Assembly: GCA_963580455.1 (NCBI GenBank)
Contig: OY756962.1
Coordinates: 20,664,001 to 20,728,000, forward strand
DNA: 64,000 nucleotides
DNA from: Euonymus europaeus
Lineage: Eukaryota > Streptophyta > Magnoliopsida > Celastrales > Celastraceae
Direction: 5' to 3'
Positions 33,674 to 46,420 of the stretch are shown in pieces. Numbering within the stretch: the stretch's first letter is position 1; the number at the start of each line of letters is the position of its first letter. Made by a program: the position numbers and the translations under genes. The notes below the pieces were generated by a model. It searched no databases. It saw nothing but the letters and a program-made list of their open reading frames with translations, and was not told the DNA's origin.

Positions 33674-36600
33674 GAATGAAAATGGTGAAACTTTGGTTAC
33701 CATTTCGGAGGATGTAGCACTACTCTCTTGTAGTGAAGAGACGTGCTTACATGCAGCAAGCCCCGATCTTGAGTGAGTGATCGACACTGCTGCATTGCAT
33801 CGCACCACGCCACTCCACAAAGTGATTTTTCACTTCGTACAAAATCGCTGATTTTGGTATAGTGAAGATGAGTAATGACAGTTTTACATTTTTTTTTGCA
33901 ATTGGTGATATACATATCAAGACGAATCTTGGATGCACTATGGTGTTGAAGGATGTCCGACATGTCCCAGACCTCCGGTTCAACCTTATTGCTGTGAATG
34001 CCCTTAATAAACAAGGCTATCACAATCATTTTGACAATGACACCTAGAAGTTGATGAAATGTGCTTTGACTTATGCTAGAGGACATATTTGTGGCACATT
34101 GTATAAAACACAAGCCAAAGTATGTTTAGAAAGCAGCAATGCTGTGGAGGAAGAGACTTCTCCAAATCTTTCGCACAATAGACTTCTTCACATGGGAGAA
34201 AAATGGTTGTCCACCCTATCAAAGAAGATACTCATCACAGTGTCTAAAGATATTCCACTATATCTATGTGATCATTGCTTATTCGAGAAGCAACATAAAT
34301 ACTTATTCAATACCTCTTCCACGAAAAGATAAAAGTTGTTAAGTTTGGTACACTCTGATGTTTTTGGTCCAATGCAAGAAGATTCTTTGGGAGGAAATAG
34401 ATATTTCTTAACTTTTATTGATGATGCTTCACGAAAGGTGTGAGTGTACTTTCTCAGAACCAAGGATCAAATGTTTGAGAATTTCAAGAATTTTCATGCT
34501 TGGTGGAAAGGGAGACCAAAAAGAAGTTGAAGTGTCTCCAATCGGATAATGGAGGTGAGTATGTTTCTAGAGAGTTTGAAGCATAGTATGCTGAATGCGG
34601 TATTCAACACGAAAAGACGGTCCCACATACCCTACAACATAATGGTGTAGTCAAGACGATGAATTGGACCATTATGGAACGAGCAAGGTGTATGGTCAGT
34701 ATGACAAAGCTGCCAAAAAAATTCTGGGGTGAAGCAGTTCGTGTGGCTGTTATCTGATAAACAAATCACCGTCAGTACCGTTGAATTTTGAAATTCTGGA
34801 GAAGGTGTGGTCTGGTAGAAATATATCTTATTCTCACTTGAGAGTATTTGGGGGCAAAGCTTTTGCACATTTATCCAAGGAGCATAGACAGAAACTCAAT
34901 AGCAGATTCACTCATTGCATCTTCATCGGTTTTGGACATGAAGAATTTGGTACAGATTGTGGAATCCAACTACTAATAAGGTTATTCGAAGCAGGGATAT
35001 TGTATTCCATGAGAGTTAAGTATTTGAAGACTTGGACAAATCCACCAAGTCCACTGTTCCTAGTGTTGCAAACACTATCCCAGAACTTGCACCACTAGTT
35101 CTTGCAAATAATGATGAATTACAGGAAGAAAAAGAAGATACATAAAGTGTTGAGTAGGGGGAGCCACAACCTCCTCCACCAGAAGTTGTAAAACCAGCAT
35201 AACCTCCTCCAGTTGAAGTACCTTAGCGAAAAAGATCCCAGAGAGGTCGTACTCTGATTCCATCGAGAAGATATTTAGATTCAGACTATATTTTGCTTAC
35301 TGATGAGGGGGAGCCAGAGAGCTTTCAAATATCTCACACTCATGCTAAAAGTAGTGAGTGGATGTAAGATATGCAAGAATAGATGAATTTCTTGCAGAAG
35401 AACCAAGCTTATGAGTTGGTGAAACTTCCTAAAGGGAAGAAAGCGCTGCAGAACAAATGTATGTTCAAGTTGAAGAAAGATGGCAGTTGAAAACTTGTGA
35501 AGTACAAAGCTCGATTGGTCGTCAAAGGATTTCAACAAAAGAAAGGAATTGACTTTGACAAGATTTTCTCACCTATGGTGAAGATGACATCCATCCGAGT
35601 CATACTTGGGTTGGTAGCAAGTATGAATCTAAAGCTTGAACAAATGGATGTAAATACAACTTTCTTCCATGGCGATTTGGAGGAAGAAATTTTCATGGTG
35701 CAGCCATAAGGTTTTGAAGTTCCTAAAAGAAACGCTTAGTTTGTAAACTATAGAAAAGTCTCTACGAGCTCAAGCAGGCGCCAAGACAGTGGTACAGAAA
35801 GTTTGACTCATTCATTATGGGTCATGATTACAAAAGAACTGCTGCAGACCAATAAGTTTATGGCCAAAAGTTTTCAGATAGTAATTTCGTGATATTACTA
35901 CTTTATGTGGATGACATGTTAATTGTTGCCCAGGATGTATCCATGATTAAGAGTTTGAAAACCCAGCTATCTCAAATATTTGACATCAAGGACTTAGGCC
36001 CAGCTCAGTAGATATTGGGCATTAAGATTGTTCGTGACCGAAAAACTAGGAAATTGTGATTGTCATAGGAAACTTATGTTAAATGAGTGCTTGAAAGGTT
36101 TAAAATGAAGAATGCGAAATAGGTTACCACTCCTCTAGGTAACCATTTTTAGTTGAGCAAGAAATTTTGTCACTTTTCAGAGAAGAATATTGAGGAGATG
36201 GAAATAGTCCCTTTACTCTTCAGCAGTCGATAATATGATGTACACTATGGTGTGTACAATACCAGATATTGCTCACACAGTTGGTGTTATGAGTAGATTT
36301 CTTTCCAATCCAGGGAAAGAACATTGAGAGGCTGTTAAATGGATTCTCAGGTACCTAAAGGGTACATCGAAGCTATGTTTGTGCTTTAGGGGAGAAAATT
36401 CAGTTCTGGATAGCTATAATGATTCAAATATGACCGGTGATCTTGACAGTAGAAAATATACTTCAAGATTTCTTTTCACTTTTGTAGGTGGAGCTATTTC
36501 ATGGCAGTCAAAACTACAAAAGTGTGTTGCTTTATTTACAACAAAAGCAGAGTATATTATTGCAGTAGAAGCTGGTAAAGAAATGTTGTGATTGAAGAGA

Positions 36601-36880
36601 TTTCTCCACAAACAGGGTATTAATTAGAAGGAATACAGGGTACATTGTGACAGTCAAAGTGCTCTAGACTTGAGCAAGAATTCTATGTACCATTCCCGCA
36701 CAAAGCATATTGATATTCACTATCACTCGATACGCGAGGTGATTGAACAACAGTTGTTGAAACTTGTTAAGATTCACACCGACGAGAATCCAACAAACAT
36801 GTAAACAAAGGTGGTAACTCACGAAAATCTCGGGCTATGTCGGGACATAGTCAGTATGGACAGTAACTGAAGATTGGCGA
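33674..36880 (+). pseudogene. copia pol, degenerate
   Basis: Protease region with VIDTAASH (33780), then IGDIHIKTN and LKDVRHVPDLRFNL (33862-34047). GAG-pre-integrase/integrase follows with [11 protein letters not shown] and [12 protein letters not shown] (34340-34440), RT with YKARLVVKGFQQKKGIDF (35500) and LLLYVDDMLIV (35900), and RNase H with DSYNDSNMTGD and TKHIDIHYHSIRE to about 36870. Many stops interrupt it, so no enzyme is made. The order and motifs fit Ty1/copia. Confidence 0.85.
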
Positions 36881-36919
36881 GTTGTTTCTTCTCGTATAGG
36901 TATGGAGGGGGAGAATCGA

Positions 36920-37399
36920 TGGGTCCATAGCTATTTTTCAGTAAAAACTGCATGTAGCCTTTGGTCAAATACTATATGTAGCCTCTATTATTGAGTTTTG
37001 CATGTAGCAGTCACCAGCCATTGCCAACACAGTAGGTTCGCCGCCCAATTCTATGTTCAAAGTATGTGTGTTTGTTGTGTTCATACATATATATGATCCC
37101 TATAAATAGGGGTGTTGTGTGTGTGGTAGATAAATAGAAGAGATGGTGGTGGTAGAGAGTTACAGGGAAAGAAAGAAAAACGAGTATTTGTTTTTTAGAG
37201 AGTGTTGGTGCAAGGTAGATGCACTAGAGAGTGTGAGTTGAGTCGTTGTAATCTACTCCCCCTGTATTATCTCTTAATATAGTGTATTTCCTCTCCTGTG
37301 GATGTAGGTCGTTAGTGACCAAACCACATATATCTTTGTGTCTTTGTTTTGTTTTGGTTTTCGTTGTTTGTGCGTTATATTGACCCGGTATCCTCAACA
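36920..37399 (+). repeat. copia 3' LTR (480 bp)
   Basis: Starts TGGGTCCATAG after the polypurine tract and ends CCTCAACA. It contains TATAAATAGGGG at about 37102, a good TATA-like element. It matches the 5' LTR over nearly its whole length with scattered substitutions and small indels. Confidence 0.88.
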
Positions 37400-39650
37400 A
37401 GCAGTTGGTCCTCTTAATTTTTTTCATGAGGCCATTTAAATGTTTTATTGGGGCTTGGTACATTTTACCCATGTTTTACATGATTTCACTTGAGCCAACT
37501 CCTAGTGAAATACACTATGATCGTATATTTTACATTTGCCTACAAAATTAGCGGCCAAAAAAAATCTACAATTAATTGGAGATTTCTCGTTAGTTTTGTG
37601 CTTTAAATTTGTCGTCATTGTATTTAATCAACTAATATAAATATGGAATATATATTTCAGTAATTGTTTCTTAAAATAATGGTGCTAGTCATCTCAACAC
37701 AAAACATCTCAAAGTGTTCATAATCTTATGTGGCAGCACATACACCACAGGATTTAGGGACACTTTTGACTCTTTTTTATTGTGATACTTAATATTTTCG
37801 TTCTTAAAAATAAATATTGTCAAATTGACCAACTTTTATAGCCTTTGGCTTTTGACTTTTGACTCTTGAATAAGAATGACAGTCCTATTCTTACGACGTT
37901 ATTTTACATTCACATTGACTTTGGGACTATTTATAAAACTTTCTTCGCTAGCAATTTATTTCATTTCCATTAATTTCTTCACTCTATAAATTATGAAGTT
38001 TTTGATTTTTTAATTGTTGAATTTCCTCACCGTCGCTCCAACTCTTGTTTCAAGTCTTCATTACGAAAAGTATGAAGAAGCTGCTATGATTGTAGAAAAT
38101 ATTAACAAACCCGCTTTATTAACTATACAGTTATTCAAGAACTTATAAAATCTTATGTTCAAGTATTTCGTTTTCTATAAATCTATAATATGATGATATA
38201 TGTTGATAGAATGCTTCAATTTTATAAATAGGGCCATCACATTGATTGTATTTATAAAAGAAGGAAACCAACTTTTAATCACATTTGTATAAGAACATTT
38301 TTAAGGTTGTAACAATACGAAATAGTTAATAAGCATAATTATTGTCGTGCAAATGGGCATATAAAGAGGTTACCTTGTTAAATATGTCTATGTCGTTCAC
38401 TATCCTATAGAAGTTGGAATTTAGCTAGTGTGGGTAATGCCAAATATCATCAGTGTTTCTTTGAAAAGCCAACTCAAAAGAATTCTTAGAACACCTTCAG
38501 TAACATCCACGATGGAGAATTTAACCCATCCGGTCGTGGGATCTTCTGCTTGGAAGAGGCCAAGATCACATTCCACATATCCTTGCATAACTCGATATAC
38601 TTCCTCATGGGGAAAAATTAATGAATTAAGACAGAAGGAAAATAGAGTGTCATCTACTTATAGTGAGACAATCACGATTATCAGGCTTGTTGATCCTTGT
38701 TGTAGGTAAAGTACCCATATGGTAAAATAACGTGATTACTAGTGTGTTTAGAAATTGTTTTCAATTTTAATAATTAAAAATGATTTTGAGTGTAATTTTC
38801 GAAAACAACTTTTAGAAATAAAAAAATGTTTAAAATTCATTTGTTTGCGTTATTTGAAAACTATTTTCTGAAATGAAAAATATATGAAATTCATTTGGCA
38901 TATATTGTTTTGAAAATAAAAATAAATGACTATTATTAAGTGGGTCCAACATGTCAAATGGGATGAACACGAGTCAAATGGATCAAACAAGGGTCTTGCA
39001 CCTTTGACGATTTTTTTCACTCATCTAAGGGGTGGGGTAGGTGCACCTTTCGTTTGTGATCCATCTTCCAGTGGTCGTTTCTTCCAATAGTGGTGCAGCA
39101 TTAGGAGGAACAGAGTTGTTTTTCGATGGGACATTGTGACTTCATGATGACTTTTCAACAAAATTGATTATCGATGATGGTGGATAGAGACAAGATTTTG
39201 TTTTGATCGACATTATCCGAATTGGTCGCCAGAGTTGGTTTTGCGACATTGTTATTGCTAGACGTCGGAGGTGGTTCTAGATGTCAGAGCTGGGTGTAGA
39301 CAAATATTTTGGTCATTAATTGCATATTAGATATTTATGAAATTGCCATTAATGAAAACCATTATGAAAAGCTGTTCTTGATCCTCTTCCAAAATTAAAA
39401 AACATTTTTGATTTTCACATTCAACATTTCATATGAAAATCCATTATTGATCAAGTCCGAAGTTAGAACTTTTGTTGGTGTGTTTACACAATGAATTCAA
39501 TAGTTCAAATTTTGAATAAGTTGAATCTCTCAACTCCCATTACAAGGTGTGACTAAAGTTATTGAACAAACTCATTATTACCCCCATTCATGCTTTTTCT
39601 TTGGGTATGTTTAGATTATTAAATATTCAACATGTGCAAAATAAGTGGAA
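37400..39650. other. intergenic DNA, no supported gene
   Basis: AT-rich sequence. A short stretch at about 38430-38600 is open on both strands; the minus-strand reading (GYVECDLGLFQAEDPTTGW) looks protein-like but I cannot name it. From about 38740 to 39490 a run of AAATT-rich sequence with weak inverted similarity at its ends could be a decayed TIR element. A 40-base match was not found, so I do not call it. Confidence 0.4.
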
Positions 39651-39989
39651 TGTTACAAGTCATTGTCATCATTAATATGGATGACCAATGAATTAATTAT
39701 TATTATTAATGAGTGTTGAAAATTTTGTGTATGAGGGTTCAAGATTTCATCCCAAATCTTCTTATATATATGCAATACATACGTGAATAAAAATTAGATA
39801 AGAAAGTCTCTCTCTCCTCTCAGCGTGAGTTTCCGCTACTGTTTTGAAAGCAAGCATTTCAGGTTGTAAGTAGGCAATATCTCATATCTATATTTTTTAA
39901 GTTTATTATAATATTTTCATTATGTTGAATTTAAAATGTTTAGAGTTTATGGAACTTGACCATGGATTGTTGATGTCGAGATTCACCTG

Positions 39990-40650
39990 TAAACTATGAG
40001 TCTTGAGAAAACAATTAAAGATGAAAATATTGAATCCCTGGAGAATCGAGCTAAAGCAATGATTTTCCTTCGTGACAACTTTCATAGGTATTAAAAGTTG
40101 AATACCTCATGGAGAAAAATCATCTTCATGTATGGAATAATTTAAAAGAGATGTATAAACACTAGACGAATGTTATCCTCCCTAAATCTCGTTATGTCTG
40201 GATGCACTTGAGGTGCAAGATTACAAATCAGCCTGTGGGGTATAATTTTGCCATGTACAAAATCACCTCACAGCTTCTATTTTGTGGTGAGAAGATTACT
40301 GAGGCAGATACGATGGAAAAAATATTTTCCACATTCTAGGCTTCTAATATGATATTATTGGAGTAATATCACATTCCATGCTTCTGATCAGAGGCATTGA
40401 TCACGTACTTGTTGTATGCCGAGGCATTGATCACGTACTTGTCGTATGCCTAGACATCTAGTATATTTATACCAAGCCTGAATAAAAGCAAAGTGGTGGA
40501 AACGAACTTCGTAAAAGTTGATGATAATGATGATTTTGATGATCTTGATTATTTAACATATTTGGATGTTTCGGCATTCTTAGAAAATCCTGATGTTTAT
40601 AAAAATTGGAATTATCTGTTTTCTTCTGGAATAATGTTAAATTTATAAGT
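39990..40650 (+). pseudogene. copia gag remnant
   Basis: Fragments such as ENRAKAMIFLRDNF, YVWMHLRCKI, FAMYKITSQLLFCGE and KIFSTF match the plant copia gag type that has a long alpha-helical capsid. Stops and frame changes are frequent. A perfect-length 30 bp tandem duplication (40391-40420 and 40421-40450, GAGGCATTGATCACGTACTT core) adds ten residues in frame. Confidence 0.6.
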
Positions 40651-40891
40651 GTGTTAATATTAAATAAATTTATTTACTTATTGTATTGTATTTTGATTAT
40701 GAAAGTATTTTATTATAGGCAATACAATTGAGTATTTTATAACTATTCATTTGATAAGTTTACTTTTAGAAAAATGAAATGAAAAGAAAAGCCTTAGACT
40801 TTCTTTTACGTTTTACAATTTATTGGATCTCACCACCACTCGACCACTAGTCCCAAGTTTGACAAATTTATACATTTATTATATTTGTATA

Positions 40892-41620
40892 GGGGAAAGT
40901 ATACAAAAAGCCCCTGTACTTTTGAAAAAAGATAGTTTGAGCCCTTATACTTATTATTATTTTTTTTTGGCTTGTTGATGGCCTTCTACTTGAAACAATG
41001 GGCTAAACAAGCCATTGAGCTCAAATCCCCATATAACACTGTCTATTTGTCCATTAATTGCTTATGTGTAATATTTTTTATAAAAATTATTTTGACAAGT
41101 GTCCATAAATAATAAGAATATACCACCTGGTATTGTATGATTTAAAAAGTTATGATTAAAAGAAGTAATCTTCTTCTCCAACCACCTGACAAGGTTTTCT
41201 TCTTCGGTGGATCTCTGACCAAACACAAATCAAGCATCTTCAACCTGGACTCAAACAAACATGGACCAACAAACCGCATTTTTGCCCTACTTGTCATTAA
41301 GTCTCCCTAATCAAATGCCAATTTGAGGATTGCCCAATTAAGCCCTATCACCAAACCTTCATGAGCCGAAATAGAAGACTTACTAGATTTGATTTGCATG
41401 GATCTCTTCACAGATAAGCTAATATATGTGATTTGCATGAGCCTCTAATGACTGAGAAAATAATAATAAACACCACATCAACATTTTTGGATGTTAAATT
41501 GGATGAGGGGCTAACTTTGTTCATTGTTTCAAGTAGAAGGGCATTAACAATCAAAAAAAAAGTACAAGGACTTAAACGACCCATTTTTGAAAGTACAGGG
41601 GCTTCCTGTATACTTTCTCC
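40892..41620. mobile_element. non-autonomous MULE (729 bp) inside the copia element
   Basis: The ends GGGGAAAGTATACA and inverted GGAGAAAGTATACA continue as terminal inverted repeats of about 110 bp that share GCCCCTGTACTTT and GCCTTCTACTTGAAACAATG-like blocks. Flanking 10-mers TATTTGTATA (40882-40891) and TATTTATATA (41621-41630) differ at one base and fit a Mutator-type duplication. The middle has no recognisable gene. Confidence 0.8.
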
Positions 41621-41689
41621 TATTTATATACAATCTAATATTTATCTATATGAAACTTTTGGGTTTATATGTGATACAAGTTTTTTTTT

Positions 41690-44600
41690 CTTTAGAAATA
41701 TGATCGATGAAGATATGTGTTTAATTGATAGTACAACAACACACACTATCATTAAACATTAGAAATATTTTCTACACTTGACATTGCTCGAAGCAAATGT
41801 TGATACTATCTTAGGCACATCAAAAATTGTTGAAGGCTCCAGAAGAGCTAATATCATATTGTCTAGAGAGACAGAAATATATATTGAGAAGACATTGTAC
41901 TCTCCCAAATCAAAAAGAATCTTATTGAGTTCGAAAGATATTTGACAAAATGGATATCATTTTGAATCGGGAAAATATGGTAATAAAGATTACATATATA
42001 TTACTTCTATCATTTCAAGCAAAAGCTTGTACTAGAAAAGTTTGTGACTTTCTCTGCGAGTTTATACCATGCAAGAATAAAATGGATTGAAATACATATT
42101 GTGATGCACCAGAAGTGTCTTGATTCAAATGAATTTTTTCTTTGGCATGATCGTCTTGGTCACCCAGATTTTACCATGATGAGTAAAATAATTGAAAAAT
42201 ACAAATGGACATCTATTAAAAAATTAGAAGTTTTTTTTTACCTAAAGATCATTTGTGTGTTGTTTGTTCACAAGGAAAGTTGAAGTTGATTGTGAGACCA
42301 TCTACCTTGAAGGTAGGTGTAGAATCTCCTAACTTCCTACAACATATTCATGAAGATATATGTGGACCTATTCATCCATCATGTGCACCATTTTGTTAAT
42401 TTATGGTTCTAATAGATGCATCATCAAATATGGTCACATGTGTGTTTATTTTCTACTCGTAATGTTGCATTTGTTGGGTTCTTTTCTCAAATGCACAATT
42501 TTCAGATTATCCCATTAAGTCTTTTCCACTGAATAATGCTGGTAAATTTACTTTTAAAGCATTGAATGATTATTGAACGTCACTAGGTATAGATGTTGAA
42601 CATCATGTTGCTCATACTCATACTTAAAATGTTTTAGTAGAGTCACTAATAAAGCGTCATCAATTGATTGCTAGACTTATGCTTATGAAAAACAAATTAC
42701 TTTTTTTTATGCTTGTAAACATGTCATATTACATGCTGCATCATTTATTTAAGTCAGACCATTTACTCATCATTTATATTCACCTTTATAACTGGTATTA
42801 GGTCATTAACCTAATATTTCACATTTTGTATTTTTGATTGTGCTACTTATGTTGCTATTTCACCTCCACAGCGCATTAAGATTGGACCACAATGTCAACT
42901 TGGTATTATGTTGATTTTGATTCTCCTTCAATTATTCGATATCTTGAACCACTAATTAGTGATATTTTCACAACTAGGTTTACAAATTGTCATTTAGATA
43001 AATCTGTTTTTTCTCCATCAAGAAGCAAATATTCTCAATCTGATAAGCATGATGATATTAATTGGAACACTGTGACAGAAGCTCATTTTCACAAACAAAA
43101 GAATGTGAACTTGAATTTTAGAAAATTGTTCATTTATAAGATATGTCTAATCAATTACTTGATGCATTTAATGATATTTCAAAAATTTTATAGTCATATA
43201 TTTCAGCTAGAAATGTACTCCACGTATCAATGTCCCTGAAAGAAAAACAACAAGTGATGAATTAAATCACGTCAGAAAAGTAAAAGACCATTGAGAGCTA
43301 AAGATAGATTTTCCCCAAAGAGAAATGTAAAAACTCATACCAAAACTCTAGTAGAGCCTACTCTAAAAGAGAATATTTCTCCTTTAGAGATTACTTTTGA
43401 AGAAAATATACTTACTGAACCTCAACTTCTAAAAAAAATATCTCTTGAAGTGATATAGGTACCTGATGATGATAATAATGAGCGCTCAATATCTCACGAA
43501 GGAAGTTGGGATAGAAGTAAGATTACTGTTGACAATATATTTGCATATGTCGTTGCTAAAATTGTTACCAGAAGTAATGAGGATCTTGAGCCTAAATTCG
43601 TTGATGATTGACCTAAATGGAAGATGTTATGACAACATATGGGTATTCGTGCGCAAGCGAAATGAGAATAATGAAATTACTCATTATAAAGTGAGACTTG
43701 TAGCACAAGATTTCTCGTAGAGACCTAAAATTGATTATAATAAAACATACTCTCTTGTCATGAATGGAATCATTTTTAGATTCTTAATTGACTTAACAGC
43801 TGCTGTACGACTGACTATGTATCTTTTGGATGTAGTAACAACTTATTTATATAGTTCGTTGGATAGAGAAATTTATATAAAAATCTCTGAAGGATTTCGG
43901 TTGCCTGAAGCAAAGCATAGATGATTGTGTTCCATAAAACTTCAACGTTCACTAAATGGATTAAAACAATCCGAATGGATTAAAACAATCCGAGCGCATG
44001 TGGTACAACGCATTAAGTGAATACCTTATTAAAGAAAGATTTATAAATGATCTGATTTGTCCATGTGTATTTATTAAAAACTCAAACTCTAGCTTTGTTA
44101 TAATCGATGTCTATGTTGATGATTTAAATTTAGTAGGGACTCCTGAAGAGCTTACTAAAGCTGCTAATTATTTGAAGGCAGAATTTGAAATGAAATATCT
44201 GGGTAAAACAAAATATTGTCTTGGTTCTCAAATTGAATATTTGAACAATGATATCTTTCTTCATCAATTCAGTTATACTAAAAAGTATTAAAACAACTCT
44301 ACATGGATAAAAAACATCATTTGAATTCTTCAATGGCAATTCGTTCACTTGATGTTAAGGAATATCCATTTCAACCTCAAGATGAGGGAGATACATTACT
44401 TGGTCCAAAAATGTCATATTTGACTGCGATTGAATCTTCGATGTATTATCTAATTCTACAAGGCCAGATATTGCATTTGGTGTAAATTTATTGGCAATGT
44501 ATAGTTCTACTCCTACTCGACAACACTAAAATTGAACTAAACATATTATGCATTATCTGAGAGATACAACCAACTTCGGTCTGTTCTAATCATCTGATCT

Positions 44601-45110
44601 CAAATCTCAGTTGGTTAGATATGCAAATGTTGGTTATCTATCTTATCCTCACAATGCACAGTCTCAGACTAGTTACGATTTGTTTTTGAAAATATTGCTA
44701 CTTCCTAGAAATTAGTAAATCAAACACTTACAACAACTTCTTCTAATCATTTCAAGATAGTGGAAATTTACGAAGCTAGTTGAGAATTCTTATGGCTGAG
44801 AGGAATGATCTCTCACATTCAAGAAAAGTGTGGATTACAATTTGTTAAGAGTATTCCTATAGTATTATATGAAGACAATGTTGCACGTATGACTTAGCTC
44901 CGATGATGATACATAAAAGGAGATAAAACTAAACATATATGCCCGAAATTCATCAGTATACATGAACTCCAGAAGATTGGTGATATAGATATTCAACAAG
45001 TTCTTCCTTGTGATAATTTAGCAGATTTATTCACTAAGACATGACCACCAACAACATTCAAGAAGCTGGTTTATAACATTGGCATGCGGAAACTCAAATG
45101 TCTTTTTGAA
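41690..45110 (+). pseudogene. copia pol remnant
   Basis: CLIDSTTTHTI (protease, 41715), LTLLEANVDTI, LWHDRLGHPDFTMM (GAG-pre-integrase, 42150), HYKVRLVAQDFS (RT, 43690), IDVYVDDLNLV (YVDD, 44110) and RNase H tail fragments near 44900-45060 can be picked out in different frames. Nearly every segment carries stops. Confidence 0.75.
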
Positions 45111-45356
45111 TTAGGGGGAGTAAAGATGTGAAAACTGTGGTATGGATTGTACTATTTTTTCATTGACCAATGGTTTTCCCAAATCGTTTTCCTTGTAAAG
45201 GTTTTAATCAAGCAATCTTCTCACTGATCTCATTAAGTTACTATACAAGAATGATGTACTCGTTTTCCTTTAGTAAGGTTTTTATTCCTCTGAGTTTTTC
45301 CTAAATAAGATTTTAACGAGCCATATTTTTCGGATACGTGGCCATTCAAGGGGGAG

Positions 45357-45495
45357 TGTTATAAATCATTGTCATCATTAATATAGATGGCCCACAAATT
45401 AATTATCATTATTAATGAGTGTTGAAAATTTTGTATATTAGCGTTAAAGATTTTGTCTCAAATCTTCTTTATATATATACACACACACATATAAT
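45357..45495 (+). repeat. copia 3' LTR, truncated
   Basis: Follows CAAGGGGGAG and matches the 5' LTR at 39651-39790 for about 130 bp, then departs at a TATATATACACACACACA run. Confidence 0.7.
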
Positions 45496-46420
45496 TTCTC
45501 TTAGACGGACTGATTTTGCGTACTTGTATTTGTGGTCATTCGATCAGATCAACGGGCCAGATCTGAAGAATCAATTCTTAACACCTATCAACCCATCTTT
45601 TTCTCCCTCTGTTCAACCCGATTGCGTTTCTTCTCCCTCTGCTCAACCCGATCGACCATCTCTTCTCTGCACGACCCAGCTTCTTCTCCCTCTAAGTTCG
45701 CCGCCCTTCCAGATTCAAGCTCCTGCCCTGTTAATTTCATTTCCTTTAAATTTTTGGATATTGATTTGGTATTCAAAATTGTTAGATTTAGTTTTGATAG
45801 AGGTTGTTTGTGTTTTTGAAGTGCTTGATGTAGCTATTATTCAGTTATGAATGACTCGAACCCCTGCATGACTCGAACTCGATCCTTGACCTCGAGCTTA
45901 TCCCAAAGGTAACGATATTACACCAATAATGCATAGTGATAACAAACAACATTAATATATACCCAGGTAACTTTTACCCATATTTCTCAAACAAGAGGAG
46001 CAATCATTCTCCATATTTATCTCGGTAACATCTTACATTGGTAACAAATTATACCCCTAAATTTTTACCGCCATGCCAAACGCACACCAAGTTGCAAGCA
46101 TGCTTATTGATAAGATTTCGATACCCCCTTAGGTTTAGACCTTATACTACGTTATGCACGCAAAACAAAAAACTACAAGTGCCTAAGTTAATAGGAAAGC
46201 AAAAAGACACCTTTGCTAACAAAGAATCCATCGACCCTGACTAAGTTGAAAATGAGCTAGTTCAGTTCTTCAATCGCTATGGGACCATCAAATTGAGTAA
46301 TCTAACTGTAAAACCTGTTGGGATGGGAATTAAGACTTGCCTCACCAGCAAACTTCCCATCCTATGATCCAATAGACCTGGGTTGAAACCTCCATAGTCC
46401 CAAAATTATGTTTAAAAAAA
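45496..46420. other. intergenic, with minisatellite-element remnant
   Basis: 45590-45680 has a short repeat of TTCTCCCTCTGCTCAACCCG. The 143-codon open stretch 45419-45850 crosses the LTR end and has no recognisable domain. 45845-46095 shares the ATGACTCGAACCC/GATCCTTGACCTCGAG unit with the minisatellite at 10430-10910 and then has several GGTAAC motifs, so it is probably the edge of a related element. 46315-46400 has a weak tRNA-like B box (GGGTTGAAACC) only. Confidence 0.4.

Larger units (their letters stand above)
26843..37399 (+). mobile_element. Ty1/copia retrotransposon split by a Harbinger element
   Basis: The 5' LTR (about 26843-27344) and 3' LTR (36920-37399) share the full run from CCATA-CTATTTTTCA to GGTATCCTCAACA. 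A primer-binding site TGGTATCGGAGG follows the first at 27348. A polypurine tract GGAGGGGGAGA precedes the second. Copia gag lies on one side and protease-integrase-RT-RNase H on the other side of a 5.0 kb DNA transposon (28659-33670). Without that insertion the element is about 5.5 kb. No matching target duplication is seen at the outer ends. Confidence 0.88.
39651..45495 (+). mobile_element. third Ty1/copia element, heavily decayed
   Basis: 5' LTR start TGTTACAAGTCATTGTC at 39651 matches the 3' LTR start TGTTATAAATCATTGTC at 45357. The latter follows the polypurine tract CAAGGGGGAG. Gag, protease, integrase, RT and RNase H motifs occur between them in copia order. The LTRs match for about 130-140 bp, then diverge after a TATATATA run, so the 3' LTR seems truncated. 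A 729 bp MULE splits gag from protease. Confidence 0.8.

Noticed and set aside
38428..38709. 93-codon frame open on both strands
   Set aside because: Protein-like on the minus strand but too short and unrecognised to call a gene.
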